Assembly (NCBI GenBank): GCA_026413225.1
Contig: CM048553.1
Location: forward strand, 142,980,690-143,044,689
DNA length: 64,000 nucleotides
Direction: 5' to 3'
Source of the DNA: Otis tarda
Taxonomy: Eukaryota; Chordata; Aves; Otidiformes; Otididae
Shown here piece after piece: positions 48,039 to 60,972 of the stretch (the first letter of the stretch is position 1; each line of letters opens with the position of its first letter). The notes below the pieces were generated by a model. The model saw only the letters and a program-made list of their open reading frames with translations. It did not search any database and had not been told where the DNA came from. Made by a program: the position numbers and the translations under genes.

Positions 48039-51000
48039 GTAAATATCTGACTGGAATTAGAAACAGCTGTAGCCTACGCTCATCCATGTGAATTACCGCA
48101 GCGTGGTAGCTCACCAAAGTAAATAGCAAAATTGCTTACCTAATCCCACAGTTGAGCCTTTCTCTACTCATTTATCTTCTGTTTACATGATATACGTTAA
48201 AAAATACACAGTGCACACAAGGCTGACAAAACTATGAAGTTAGTGTATCTTTGCCAAGAGGGAGTCTCATAGACAAATCTATGAGTAACTGTACAATATA
48301 AAAGGCAAATAGCTTATTTGTCCTTTTTTATAAAAATATTTTATGTATTATATTAATAAATTTTTAAAGTGCTGAATATGTTGAAAAAGTCTAACAGTAC
48401 ATTTGGTCACTTTTGAGGGTGAATAAAGAGGCATAAAAATTGTTACTTTCAGCTCAGTATTAATGTAATGCTCCCATTGGATACAGTGCAATTTACAGAT
48501 GTAACAAAAGTATATTCTAGCACTGTGTTTGTCTTTTCCTAACTTTATGAGCCATTTTTGTGAAAAGAAAAAAAAATAATTGTGGCAATGTTTGTTACAT
48601 TGAAATTGAAGTATTTGTGTTGAGAGGCACATCTTAATGTTTTGCCTAATGGAAGTTCCCAGAGAGTGAGCAGAGCTGTAGCAACTTCTATGAATTTTGA
48701 AGATGTAAAAAACAATTGCAAGCGGTAGTTGACTATTGTACTTAATTTTGCTGAATTAATTATAGTAGTGCCTTTGTGACATTAAATAAAGTATTGATAA
48801 GGTCTTTCCCACCTTATTGTCTTCAGGTCAGAAAATCAAAAGAAAGAGCATTTTTAACCTTTAATTTTGAAAATCTCCCAGCTTCTTATGTACCAAGATG
48901 AAAACCTGCACATTATAATCAGAGATCATAGATGATTGCTAGATATTATCCCATTTCATAATCGCATAAAGCAAGGAGTAATACAGATATATTTTGTGAT
49001 CTTATTGAGTGCTATGTGACTAGTGTTTGAAGTTAATACTTGTACAGATGATTATTACAGTTTATTCCCCAAGTGACATCAAAGCACATGATCAGTGTTG
49101 CTAACTGTAAATAGAATGAATTTAAGTAATTGTGGCTTTTTGCTAACAATATGGAACAGAACGGGTGAATATGTCTTAAAAGAGTATTAATGTGATGGCC
49201 AATGATTGTAAGGAACGTAAGACAAAATTCTGCAGAAAAAAAAATACAATTAATTTTTCCTAATTAGGTAAGTTAGAAAAAAGAGTACCCAAAAAATCAA
49301 CCAAAAAGCATATCTATTCAAGTGATTTATAATTGAATTTGGCCCAAAAATATCAAATTGGAAAAAAAGTTAAGATATTGAAGAGCAATCAAGTGTTTAT
49401 CCAGAACGTTAACTGTATTCATTACAAGTATAATAGATCATAGCTGAACCTTTTTTTTGTATTAAACTATTTGATAGTTATAGATAGTTATAGATTTGAT
49501 AGTTATAACTATTTATGTTATAGAAAAGATGTTATTTAGGTGGCTTATGAGGCTATCTGATTTTTATACAGAAGGCAATAAGTTAAGGATTCTGAGCTGT
49601 TTCCTTATAAGAAAAGAATAGAATGCTTTTGGGATAATATTATGTTGCTTTTTAGACCAGTCATCCTTGAAATAGGATGTAAACTTGTCCTTGGAGCCTT
49701 TATATCTGTTATGAAATGCTTCTGGGTTTGTTCACTGTGTGAGTTTGGTTGCCATCTCTCAGATAAATGCCTAGCAGTGAAAGGTGGCCTGAAGTACAGC
49801 ACCACAATCTTCGCTATCGCTTCAATCAAATAATCCCTACTGGACTGGCTTAGCTTAGAGGAAGAGAATTGGTTTTTCAGAATATGTCAGTAAAACAAGT
49901 TAGAAAGTTGTTGGTGATGAGATTATTTAATTTTTGTCTGACTATTCTAGATAAAGATATATTTGCTTGTTAGGTGTGCTCTGAATCTCTGAACAGAGGT
50001 TTATATGTTGTCTGTATTTTCTGAAACACACACAGAGGTTCTCCTGTTCGTACATAGTGAGTGGTTACCTGTGTAATCAAGTTGTTGACTAGTTATGCCT
50101 GTATTACAGCACAGAGTCACTGAAGCATGTTGGTCTTAGGCAACATTCAATATAAAAGAAAAAGACTATTCCCAAACATTTATAATTTTTTTTTATATTC
50201 ATTGTTAGTTGGACAGTGGTTTTATGAACAGAAAGATTATTAGACTTCAAATTTTGTTACTGAGTATTTGTCATACTGTCTATGTTACATAATAAAAAAT
50301 ATCAGTGCATACACAAGTCCCTAAAGTAACTCTATAATGGCATTGATTCTGAAAACTGGTGGAACTGTAGGCACTTTGGAGAAGTGTAAAAACTGAACTT
50401 TTGTCTAGGTTTATAGTGTCTCTACTTGTCATCCTTGTTCTGTTCCACACTTAACTCTGAAAAAAAATTACACTTTACTTTCCCACAGCTCTGATGGTTT
50501 GTTGTCTCTATGGTCCGTTTATCCCTTGGAGCCCCTTGCAAAAATGACACTTTGAAAAAATACCTTTTTGTAGGCATGGTCAGTTGCTAAGTTAAAATAT
50601 GACTGAGAATATGAGTGAGAAAATTAGTTCCTTCCTTTTCTACGTAATTAAAAATAAATTTCTCTAAGATATATGTCACTAAGGAGTTAGTTGAAACCAC
50701 ATACAAAAATGTCTAGTGACCTCAAGTCTAATGTGTGTAATTCCTTCAAAATGGAATGCATAGTTAGAAGTGAAGATCAAATTATTTGAAAGAAGCTGAA
50801 AGATATAAATTTTTTCATTTAATTTGAGATAATTTTAATTTTAAACACCAGGCCTTTAAATATGTCAGATGTTGCTGTCAAATCATATAGTGATTTTTGT
50901 TGGCAGGGTAAAGTTATAGAGTTATAGTGAAAATTTGTATCTGTTGCTTTATTATCAAAAATGTCAGAATGTTACTGTGTATACTGGTAACTCAAAGTTA

Positions 51001-54000
51001 ATTTTTTACTTATATATAGATGTACTAGTTCATTTTTGTCAAAATGCAATGAGTTTTTTTTGCAAGTACTTAGGTTATTTTATGAAACAGCCTAAGTTTG
51101 TAATGGAAAGAAATATGAACACTTGTGACCTAACATAGACCCAAGATCCATAAGATCTTTTCCTTGTAACGGGATAACCTTGCAAACTTCAGATTGACAT
51201 GTTTTAATAAACTCTCTAAAGCAGTCTTTTACCTCACTTCAGAAATTGCAACTAATCAAACTGTAGAGAAAATGTTGGAAATAGCCAGATTTGACCTGAG
51301 TTTTCTGTTTAAGCTATCAACATAATTAGGTGAATTAGATGAACAATGTGAGAGTCTCAGCATAGTTCCAAAACCAAGACATCAACACAGTGTAAGGAGA
51401 TTGTACTCAGGCCCACAGGTCTAACCAGCTTAGATACTATTTAGCCACTGTTACCCTAACTATATTCTTTATATGTGCTCTCCCTGAGGTATGAAATTGC
51501 TAATGGTGAATTTAGCATAGATACAGTAGGTCAGAGCATTCAGAGAATGCCTAAGTCAAAGAATCTTGCAGTGGAAACATGTGAGAAAACTCCTGAAGTA
51601 TAAATATTTTTTTATCAGGCACTTAAAAGGAAACAAGAGAGGAAAAGCAAGTTAAATTTTGGTCTTCTGTCCTTGCATCAGAACTATTGCACAGTTTCCA
51701 TTTTAAAGAAAAAAAAAGGTTATGTGCTATGTTAGAGTAATGACACAGTCATAGCCATGATTATTTAAAGAGATGTTCTCCATTATGTTTAAATCACTTT
51801 AGAGATGATATCTTGGTATGCTAGGAGTAGCGTGACTATCACACTACTATTACTGAGAGATTATTTCATTAGCACATGTAAATATTGACTTTCTACTGAA
51901 CACTTTGTTTCATGCTGTTGAAAGAAATGTTTTTTTAAAATGTATCTTAAAGTAAATGCCAAAATACATGCCAAAAATTTTGGTTAATGTAATCAAACCA
52001 GCAAAGACCAAAATAATTCACTACCATGAGTCTACTGCATGTTAGATAAGGTGCCATTTACTTAGATGCTTCCAGTATTTAGCACAAAATTAAATGTAGC
52101 CAAAAGCAATACAAATTCTACATCTCAAAAAGTAATTTCACACTAGCAGTTGCTTTATCTAGAAGTAGCAGGCTCTGAATCTAACATTGTTAATAGTTAG
52201 GTGCCATATTAGGTCAAAGGAAAAGTGTTTTTTGAGATATTCCACTGTAATGAAAATCAGAAAATTTAACAATCTTTTTTTTTTCATATTCTTTATTAAA
52301 TACACAGCTGAAAAATATTTAACTAAGTAATAATTTATTATTTAGTTCATATTTTACAGTACAGTATTACAAACAAAAATATTTTGTAGAGTATAAAGGG
52401 TAACTGATGCTTTACGTGGAAATTCTGAGGTAATATTTTCAATTTTTAGTTGTGTATGTCATATGGGTGCATATCCATATATGGGTGTGCAATGTCATTG
52501 TTTCTTTGCTTCTTCAAATACCCAATGAAGTAAATAAAATGCTGAATTTTTTCTGATAGCTATGAAAAGATATACATCAACTTAGATGCCAATAATTGCA
52601 GTTCTTTTGTCCTTTCAAAATTTTACCATGTGCATTAATAGTGTATTACACTTCCTAATTATTTTGTATATCTATGTGAAAACATACTAGAGATGGTACC
52701 AGTAGAGATTCCTGTAGGAAGGACTATCCCACACTTTCCATTAACAGATTCTCTTTTTAATTACTTATAATGTTGCCAGATACAATTCCCTCTCCCAGGG
52801 CTCTCAATCGTGAGCCCTAACGGATTTAACTGCTGAAGAGATTGCAGTCCTAACACAATGCCATGTTTTAGCCTTGCAGTAAGGATGGCAGAAAGGAGAA
52901 CGTTTTCTCTTTAGCTGCTGTTATTTACAGTGGGCACATTACTTCACAGTGAAATCACTGTTAAATTGCACAATTATCTGCGTTGCCCCCCTGTAGCCTC
53001 CATGCATCTGCTGAAGGATGGTAACCTCCACAGAGGGGTTGAGTAGGAAGGTGGCAAGAGAAGTAAAGTCTTGCAAATGTAGCTACATCTGTAAGGACTC
53101 ATGACTTATAACTTTCAAGTTGAATTAAAAACCAACCAAACAATCAATAAAAAGTCATATATACATTCCTCAGAATAAAAAACACATACAGAATGCCAAG
53201 TCAACTTCCCACTCTAATAGGGAAGCTGGAATGTTAAGCCAATTGTGGGACCTGGTCACAGAGAATTAAAATTGAATGGAATAGGTTATCTTCTAATGCC
53301 TCATCTTTACTATTGAATTAAATATCCCAAGCAGTAAAGACCAAGTTAAACTCTCTCCTTGTGTAGCAAGAAGAACAGAAAAGTATGCAGTGAATGATTC
53401 AAGGGAGGCACGCTATCTGAGTGTGTCTTTTCAGGCGTGCTTCTGAGTCTGTTCTGGTATGTCAAGTCTGTGTCTGGATACTAAGTGCTTCCAAGTAGGC
53501 AATGTAACTGGTCTCTGAATCACTGATCTGTGTTTTGTTACCCTTGTGGTTCACTGAATTTTTATGAAGGTGTAACAACATGGGCAAATAGGTGAGCAAC
53601 ATCAGAAATTTTTAAGTCATAATTTATATTCTCTTTAAAACAGGAAAGTTATCATATTTGTCTATAAGTCTGGAATCTTCTTGTCAGAATAGTGGAAATC
53701 TTTTTTCACCTGATGCAATGGTGTGTAGTGGAGTGTGTGTGTACACACTGATGATCACATTGGAAAACCTATAAATGCTGCCTTATCAGACTACCTTAAT
53801 TACTTTAAGTGAAATGAGCTGCTGCTGCAAATTTTCTGTCTACGTTACCTGTAACAAAATATTGTAGTGTTTTAGAAACATTTTAATTTTACCATACCAT
53901 CATTTGATATACTTCTGCCATCGACTGCTATAATGTAGCAAATAAGGAATGTGTAGTAAAAGGCTAGAAGTCTAAATTAAGGTTGCCAAAAAAAAAAGTA

Positions 54001-57000
54001 CCTTGGAGTTCTTTTGTCTTTTTAAAAATCTGCTATATCTAAACCTTGTCCAGGTCTCCATGGTCTTCTGAGCATTCCTGTGTACATGTGCGTATAAGAC
54101 CATGATTTTCAAGAACAGCTCAAAAGACATGTTTATTTTAGATGCAGATCTGAAACATTTCTGGAGTTCTTTTGCATTTAGGCAATGCAAAGCTTAACGA
54201 TTTCACTACATTATGATTTATTTACTTTAGGATTTTATGTATTTTAGACTGGCTATTAGCCAAATGACAACTGTGCATGTTTCAGTTTTGAACAGTGAGA
54301 ATTAGTTATGTCATAGGCATTTTTGGTGTTACATTGTTAGCATATTTATGAAACCATAAAAATTGATTTTAAGCTAAATACATAAAGTATTAATAATGAA
54401 AAAAATAGTGGAGTGTTGACTGGATGCTCAAAAAATAGATGGCATTAAAGTGTTTTGCTGTACTTGTTGAAATATATAAAGCACAGAAAAATATCGTGCC
54501 TCCTAATGTGCGTACTATTGTATTTTGATCTATGTGATGCTAGGCATTCTCTTTTCTATATGGATATGGCATGCACCTTTCCTTTCTTTCTTACTAACCA
54601 TGCATATTTTATGAAAAATATTAGTGTACTTCAACAGAAACCATTTCCAGACAGAGACACATGTTTACATGAATAATATGTTTATAATGATTGTTGTAGT
54701 TAGAGATGTTACGAAAATGCACAAAAACCATTAAGTTACATATTCTTGTTTTATAATTAATGTCTTGTACTCTAGTAAGTTACTGCCTTAATTCCTGTAT
54801 GGAACCAATTTTTCTTCTTGATGAATTCGGACATAATCTTCTCATTTTTCTTCTTGCACTTGTAAGAACATTTTGTAGTGAGTTATTGTCTATTATGAGT
54901 TAGATGATAGCATGAATAACGTGGGCTCTAAAGAACAGGGAAAAGTATGACTAGCCAGTAAGGCCAGAGGATCAGGTCAAGTCTAAGCTAAGGCTTACCT
55001 CACTTCTGCATATAGACAAGCAGAGTTCTGGGTGATGAGGAAGCATATTTCAAACTTGATAGATGTTACTGCATATTTCAAACTTGTTAAAACTTATTAC
55101 ATCTCAAACTGTATAAGTGATTGTATCTAAATGCCAGCTTACTCTGATTCTGAATTCCTGAATTTAAAAAAAGAAAGAAAAAAGGTTGAACTGGCTGCCA
55201 TACATTTGCAAGCAAAACTCTCAGAACTTGGTAAGAACACTAGAGCTCTGAGTTTCTAGATGTATTAGGACAAAACTTGAAACCAGAGGTTGGGCAATTA
55301 AAATAGTTTAATGGGGATTTGAAAAGCAGTTATAGTTAGGACTCAAATCCTCAGCAAAGCATTAACTGGTGATGTTTTGTTCACATACGAGTAAGTAAGG
55401 GAACAGTCTAGAGTGATCCTTCTTATGGGCAGTAAGTTAAGCTGCTTGCAAATAGCAATTGCATTCCCATGAAATTCATGTTCTGCAGTACATGTTCTGC
55501 CTGAAGTCCTAGTTTTGTTTAAAGATTTACTCTTTTAAAACTAGTTGAATATATTATATTTATTTGTTGTTTTATATTTCTGAAAGACTATCAAGAAAAC
55601 TTGTCAATAATTCACTGGAGAGATAAAAGGGGAAGTGAAAGGGAATTGTTAACATTAAAATATCATCTACCAGCTGGAAGCACTTAATTACTTATTAATA
55701 CTAATGTAATATTCGCAGCAGCTTTGTGGTGTTAATTTCAGGGTTGCATCTAAATCATTTAAGGGGATGTTCATGTAGATGTAGCCTGAGAATGTTACCA
55801 TGCTGTGGTAAGAATAAGCTGATAGGCAGTTGCTTGCCATCATCACACATCTTATAGCTACTATAGGGTAGACTCCTACATTTTTATTTACTTGTTCTTC
55901 CTAGGAGTATGCATATATTCTAAAGCAAATTTTAAGAACATAATGGAATTATTTTTTGATGCTTCTTGGCAGCATGCTGACTGCCAGGCTGTTGTGGGTA
56001 GACTGCTTTTGGGACTGCATCAGTTTAAGAACCCTAATGCTTTTTGTAGCCTGCGGTGTAGCTCTGTGATTATTTTCTTAATTGTTAGCCTGCTTAGGAT
56101 CTCATCTTCAAATTTTCAGCATACCGTGTCAAATTATGCCCTACTGAATTGTGTATGGCTCCTCATTCTTGTAACAAACTGCAAAGTTTAAATTGCATAA
56201 TCAGGGACTTAAGTTAGAAGCTTTTTGTAGTGGGGACTATGCTTTTGCATTTGTTTGACAAGAAATGAGCATAAAAATCTCTGTACTACATATAATTAAC
56301 CTAATATGCTCAAAAAGAAAAATTATATGTGGCTAATGATACATTTTATCCACATGCAAAAGAGGAAAAGATAATAAATGTAGGTAATATAGCTACCTGT
56401 CACAATGTGTTTGATTACTAGAAAATCATTACTTGTCAGAAAATTAAGACATGAGAAATAAAATTGGAGGGTAAATAGGAGGTTTTCCATGTTTCTTGTT
56501 AAATTAGTTTACATTTCCAGTGTGGACTTTTGTGATTAGACATTGTGTTAAAATACCCCCACTTCAGAGGAGACCAGGGACTCCTTTTCATTATAATAAT
56601 TCAGTGTAAATTGGAAGAAAAAAACTATTTTCAAACCCATTTTTCCTGTACTGTGTGCATATATTTAAACTAAAAGATAAATAACATTCTTCTATATTTT
56701 ATAATGGAAAATATCTAGTGCAGTAATAAATATTTTGAAACATACATATTTTGATGTATTTTAAAAATGCAAACAAAAGATAAATATCTTGGTTTTATTA
56801 TTTTGAAATGCATGTATTTGGTTTTTGGCATATTCTGTTACAGATGCTCTATCTCTTCATTAATTATTTAAATAATAATGAGACTTTAATCAAAATTAAT
56901 CTTTTATCATGATAGGATAAATATTAGGAAAACTCACACTCAGAAATGGGAAAGTTCTGGAGCTAGCTATGTGGGGACGGTTTTCCCAATGGTGGTAGCT

Positions 57001-57409
57001 TTTCAGACAGACTAGGTAAACGTCTACCAAAGATATTATTCATACTGAAGTTATCACTGCCTTCAAGCAAGGCAACAGGCAATCTGACTTCTTGAGATTG
57101 CTTTCAGACAGAAATTTAGGCATTTTTTTCCTCCTAAGTGAAATAATGTAGAAAATCCAAATTTTAGCTACCCACGTGATCCATAGTCTCCTACTGGCTT
57201 CTCAGAACAAATGTACGAATGATCTAGATAATTTTACCTTTACCACTGTATATCAGTTTTCTAATTTTGTTAACAATTTCAGTGCTCTATACAATGCTTT
57301 TGTAGCTCCTGTATTCTCAAATTTTTATATCTTTTGTTGTGTGCTCTGCATCATTCTTTCTCCATCTTATTGTCTCATTTTTGTGTTTTTCTTTCTGCCA
57401 TCTACTCAG
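48039..57409 (+). other. RIMS2: RIMS2 intron, phase 2
   Basis: A 9.4-kb AT-rich intron. It contains a short GATAGTTATA-type repeat (about 49468-49512), a direct repeat (55043-55086) and a very weak 21-nt exon candidate (50036-50056, see findings). No transposon or gene is supported. Open frames at 49642-49833, 55892-56191 and similar lack splice or domain support. Confidence 0.8.
55043..55086. repeat. Direct repeat, 16 bp, period 28
   Basis: GCATATTTCAAACTTG occurs at 55043-55058 and 55071-55086. It is probably a small slippage duplication that has since diverged between the copies. Confidence 0.85.
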
Positions 57410-57475
57410 TCATTATGTTACTTTACCTCGTTCCCGGTATACCCAGTCCACAGATCACCATTACAGAGATGCCAG
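57410..57475 (+). CDS. RIMS2: RIMS2 alternative exon: LPRSR linker segment (66 nt)
   Basis: A 66-nt exon lies between a long pyrimidine tract ending CTACTCAG and GCCAG|GTATAT (phase 2 in, 2 out). It completes Ser and reads HYVTLPRSRYTQSTDHHYRD followed by Ala. It aligns well with the mammalian RIM2 isoform segment SHFLTLPRSRHRQTSEHHHRD as I recall it, so this is the avian counterpart of that alternative exon. It is basic/histidine-rich and likely disordered. It lies only 596 bp upstream of the next exon. An overlapping open frame (57176-57511) is in another frame and is not the product. Confidence 0.88.
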
Positions 57476-58071
57476 GTATATGTTTTCCTCTGTGTGACTC
57501 TGTGTGGGTAATGCATGTACTTCTATGTACCTACATGTCCACTTCTGTTTTTATTAGTCTTTGTGTAGTGGTAGAAAACTTAGAAGTGTTGAGTTAATAT
57601 CAGTATTAGCTTCTTAGTACAGTGTGTAGACAATCACTGGGTAATTCTTCATATGTTTCACTTTTTAAACATTTTTCACTGCCAGTAGTGTCTAATTGGT
57701 GGTCCATGAAGATCATGCTATCTTTGTATCATTCTAATGTCTTTTAAAAGGTCAATAAAGAAAATTATTTAAATAAACAAACACAAATACCTGTTAACAC
57801 TGTGATTTTCATGTGCAGAATGTCATACATATATGGCTGTGTTAAAAATTACCATATGTAAAACTGAAGTGTGATACCTTTCTCGTAGTCTCAGCTGCAA
57901 GCCAATGTACTTTAATTTTTAAAAGTAGTTTTGCAAAATTCACCAAAGTTCCAGATGAGTTTTGTTCCACTGTTTTGTTCTGTTGCTAACATTGCTTGCT
58001 TTTCATGTTGTTTTGTCCTCATTTCATCTTTGTGTTGCTTTTCATTGTGTTCACCCTTTATGTTTTGGCAG
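57476..58071 (+). other. RIMS2: RIMS2 short intron, phase 2
   Basis: A 596-bp AT-rich intron with nothing else recognisable. It ends TATGTTTTGGCAG. A second AG four bases downstream (GGCAGCCAG) would shift the frame if used. Confidence 0.85.
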
Positions 58072-58179
58072 CCAGGATCACAAAATGTATCCTCTGTTTT
58101 GTGAAGATGCAATCAGATTACTTCGCTCCCGTAAGATGGGCCGTACCTATTCTGAGGGTGCTTACTATGATCTCGAGAG
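58072..58179 (+). CDS. RIMS2: RIMS2 linker exon, symmetric phase 2 (108 nt)
   Basis: A 108-nt exon between TTTTGGCAG and CGAGAG|GTATAA (phase 2 in, 2 out). It completes Ser and reads QDHKMYPLFCEDAIRLLRSR, then KMGRTYSEGAYYDLE. I do not recall a precisely matching mammalian segment. The call rests on its codon-like composition, clean splice sites, correct phase and position between two recognised linker exons. The RLLRSRK stretch is basic, and the C-terminal GAYYDLE resembles the SYYDD motif of the next exon. It is probably an alternatively used cassette. Reading through into the intron meets a stop after three codons (RYN*). Confidence 0.8.
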
Positions 58180-60972
58180 GTATAATTGATGTGGAGCATA
58201 TAATTGGCTCTGCCACTGATACTTTGACAGTACTATGCTTGGTTTCCAAACTGAGAATGTGTTTTATATTTTAATTGGTAAAGATACACGATGAAGATGT
58301 TTTATAATATTCTGTGAGTATGTATGCATCTAAAACTTACTACTCAGGACTGTGGGTAAATCCCAAGAGAAGCTAAATACCTTTATAGAGTCAATTTCAT
58401 ATATTAGATTATGTGGATGTTATTTATAAGTGTCTGTATAACCCTTATTTTTGTTGGAGTTTTCCAAAATGCTTATAGTATTTATTATTCTCTTTGAAAC
58501 AATGAGGAAAAGCCTATCTACTTCAAAGTACACAGAATTAGAGTCTTTCTGAGATCTCCTACTTTGCTTAACTGAGAAAGAGTGAAAATAAAAGTATAAA
58601 CTTATGTTACAGATATTTGTATAGGGCTAGTGTAGTGCTTATTCTGTAATTTTTGAGTACTTGTATACATTCACAATACCTGTGTGTGATTACAGAACAT
58701 CAGAGTTCCTATTTAGATATGAAATACGTGGCAGAGAGAAGTTGAGCCTGTAATAATTTCTATGAAACAATTATACCTGAGATACAGTGGCTTTTGAGAG
58801 ATGTAATAAGACATGCTGGTATGCTACAGTCATTATAATATTTTCAGAAAATATTGCAAAACAGGAAAAAGTCTACATGGCTGTGTGTGAATAGAAATAA
58901 GGATATAAATCTGATAAACTATAACAGGGAAGTTGTGGCTTCAGATCTCAAATAGCAGATATAATGGTTGATACGGCTATTGCTTTACAAGGTAGACTAT
59001 GTAAAATTTTCCATAGCAAGAACAAAGGAACTCTTGGTATACTAACTTCATGGCTGCCCTCTGGGTATGATTTCCTCTGAGAAGTTCGTGAAGGTTTGCT
59101 CTGGATTCAGATCATATATAACTGTTTTTTTTAGTAAGTGTAAAACTGCTTTTGCATGCAGAAACAAAATAGAATCTGAAACTTTTATAGTATCATAGGA
59201 ATACTCCTTCCAAATAAATACTGCTTTTAAAAAAATTCTTCAAAGGTATAGTATAATAGACATTATAACCTTTAGAACTCAGTTAAATATTTGTTTTGAA
59301 CTGATGCTGTTTTACATGAAACCTGTTATAAAGAAAATGTGTAAATAGTTCAGTCCTCCTGTAGAAACTTTAATAAGGAGAGGAATTTTGGCTTGCTTTC
59401 TGAAAATATATGATGAAATGTGCTCATACTTGTGCTATTTCTATAGTTAATTTTTATGTACTGTTTCTTGCCTTAGTTTTATACTGACATCTGCATTAGT
59501 TCATCCAAACCTGATTCAACTGTATCTGTGATTGTTCAAATATTGCTGAAAGTTGAAGCTACTATCAAATTGTCTTGGAGGATATTGACTTGCAAATCTA
59601 GTCTTTGTCCTCTTACAAGATATGAACTACTCTGAGTACCTCAAAGCCATTATAATTTTTTTCCTAGTGTTTAATCCTTTTTGCCTTTCCATATTCTGAC
59701 AGCAGTTCTCTAGTTTTTAAGGACCTTTTGAAGCATAATCTTTATCCAGTTCCTCCCTATTCATTGAACAACACTAAGTAATTTCCTCTTCCTTATTTTA
59801 TTTTTTTAAATATATGAAAGATTACTTTTGAAACAATATTTCCTCGTTTATCTTTACACTTTTTCCCGGTTTAATGCTTACCTTAAATTACATTATTTTT
59901 GTAGGTCAAAATGTCAGTCCTGTCTTCTTAGTTTCATCTGCTTAACCAATGTCATGTTGATATCAAGCAACCACATCTCTACCTGTCCAACTTTCACTTT
60001 ATTAAGCATGTGAAATAACTTTCCACTTTCCAGTGTTCATCAAAATAGCAAACATTGTTCTACACAGTCCAGCATTCAGGGAAGAGTCATCTAGGACAGA
60101 GAGTTTTGTATCTTATGTCACTGTGAATGCACCAGTGTGGGTGTCCTGCAGGCAAATATGTCATACAGATACATCAGTCAAAATTACTGCCACCTTTGTT
60201 ATTCATGGCTCTTTCATTTCTTATCTTGTAGTCTTTCAAAGCCAGCACATTAACTCTTGTGGTCTTTTCCCCATAGACTGACTACTTGGTTATTTTTCAT
60301 CTTTTCTTTGCTGAATTTTGTTTCAGTTACTGGTTATCAGATTTTATAGTCCTTAGTTCATTAGTTCTACGACACATTTACATTATCAAAAACCTTAATT
60401 TCTGAGTTCATTCTTAGGCTATGGCACCCATAATTTTGTCTTTGTCATAGTTCCTTTTGAAGAAGTCCAGCTGTTTCCCTCCCAAAAGAAATGGAAGCTG
60501 CATTGACAAGATAGTTACTCCAGTGTATGCCTGAGACAAATGACAGGCACATGTGCAGCTTTAGTGACTTCAGTACCCTTTGAATCTCGTTCTTTCTCAA
60601 AAGCATTCTACTACTTAATACCCTACTCCAACTTTCCTTGGCTCTTTAATGTGATAGTCAGCATGGCAGCAGTAGCTGATATCAGTTCACACTGGTGCAG
60701 CTACTCAGGCTGAACATATATAAGACATCATGACTGGACATGTAGAGCTTTACTTAAGCTTTTATTCATATCCCCCAATTCACAAACCTATCGAGTTACA
60801 CGGGTTAGATCATAAATTGACATTCACCCATTTTAAGTTGGCTGACATAAGCATGATCTCAATGACAGAGTGATGTTCTCAAGATTTTTATCCCAGTTGT
60901 TTTTTAAATTAAAATATTTGTAGTCTCTCCCAAATAACAATCTGCTCACTGTATGAAATTCTTTCTCAACTT

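Noticed and set aside
48786-48860. Strong acceptor TTATTGTCTTCAG
   Set aside because: In phase 2 the frame meets TAA after about ten codons and no donor precedes it.
53430-53465. 22-nt exon-like unit between CTTTTCAG and CTG|GTATGT
   Set aside because: Length is not a multiple of three and would break the frame with every neighbouring exon.
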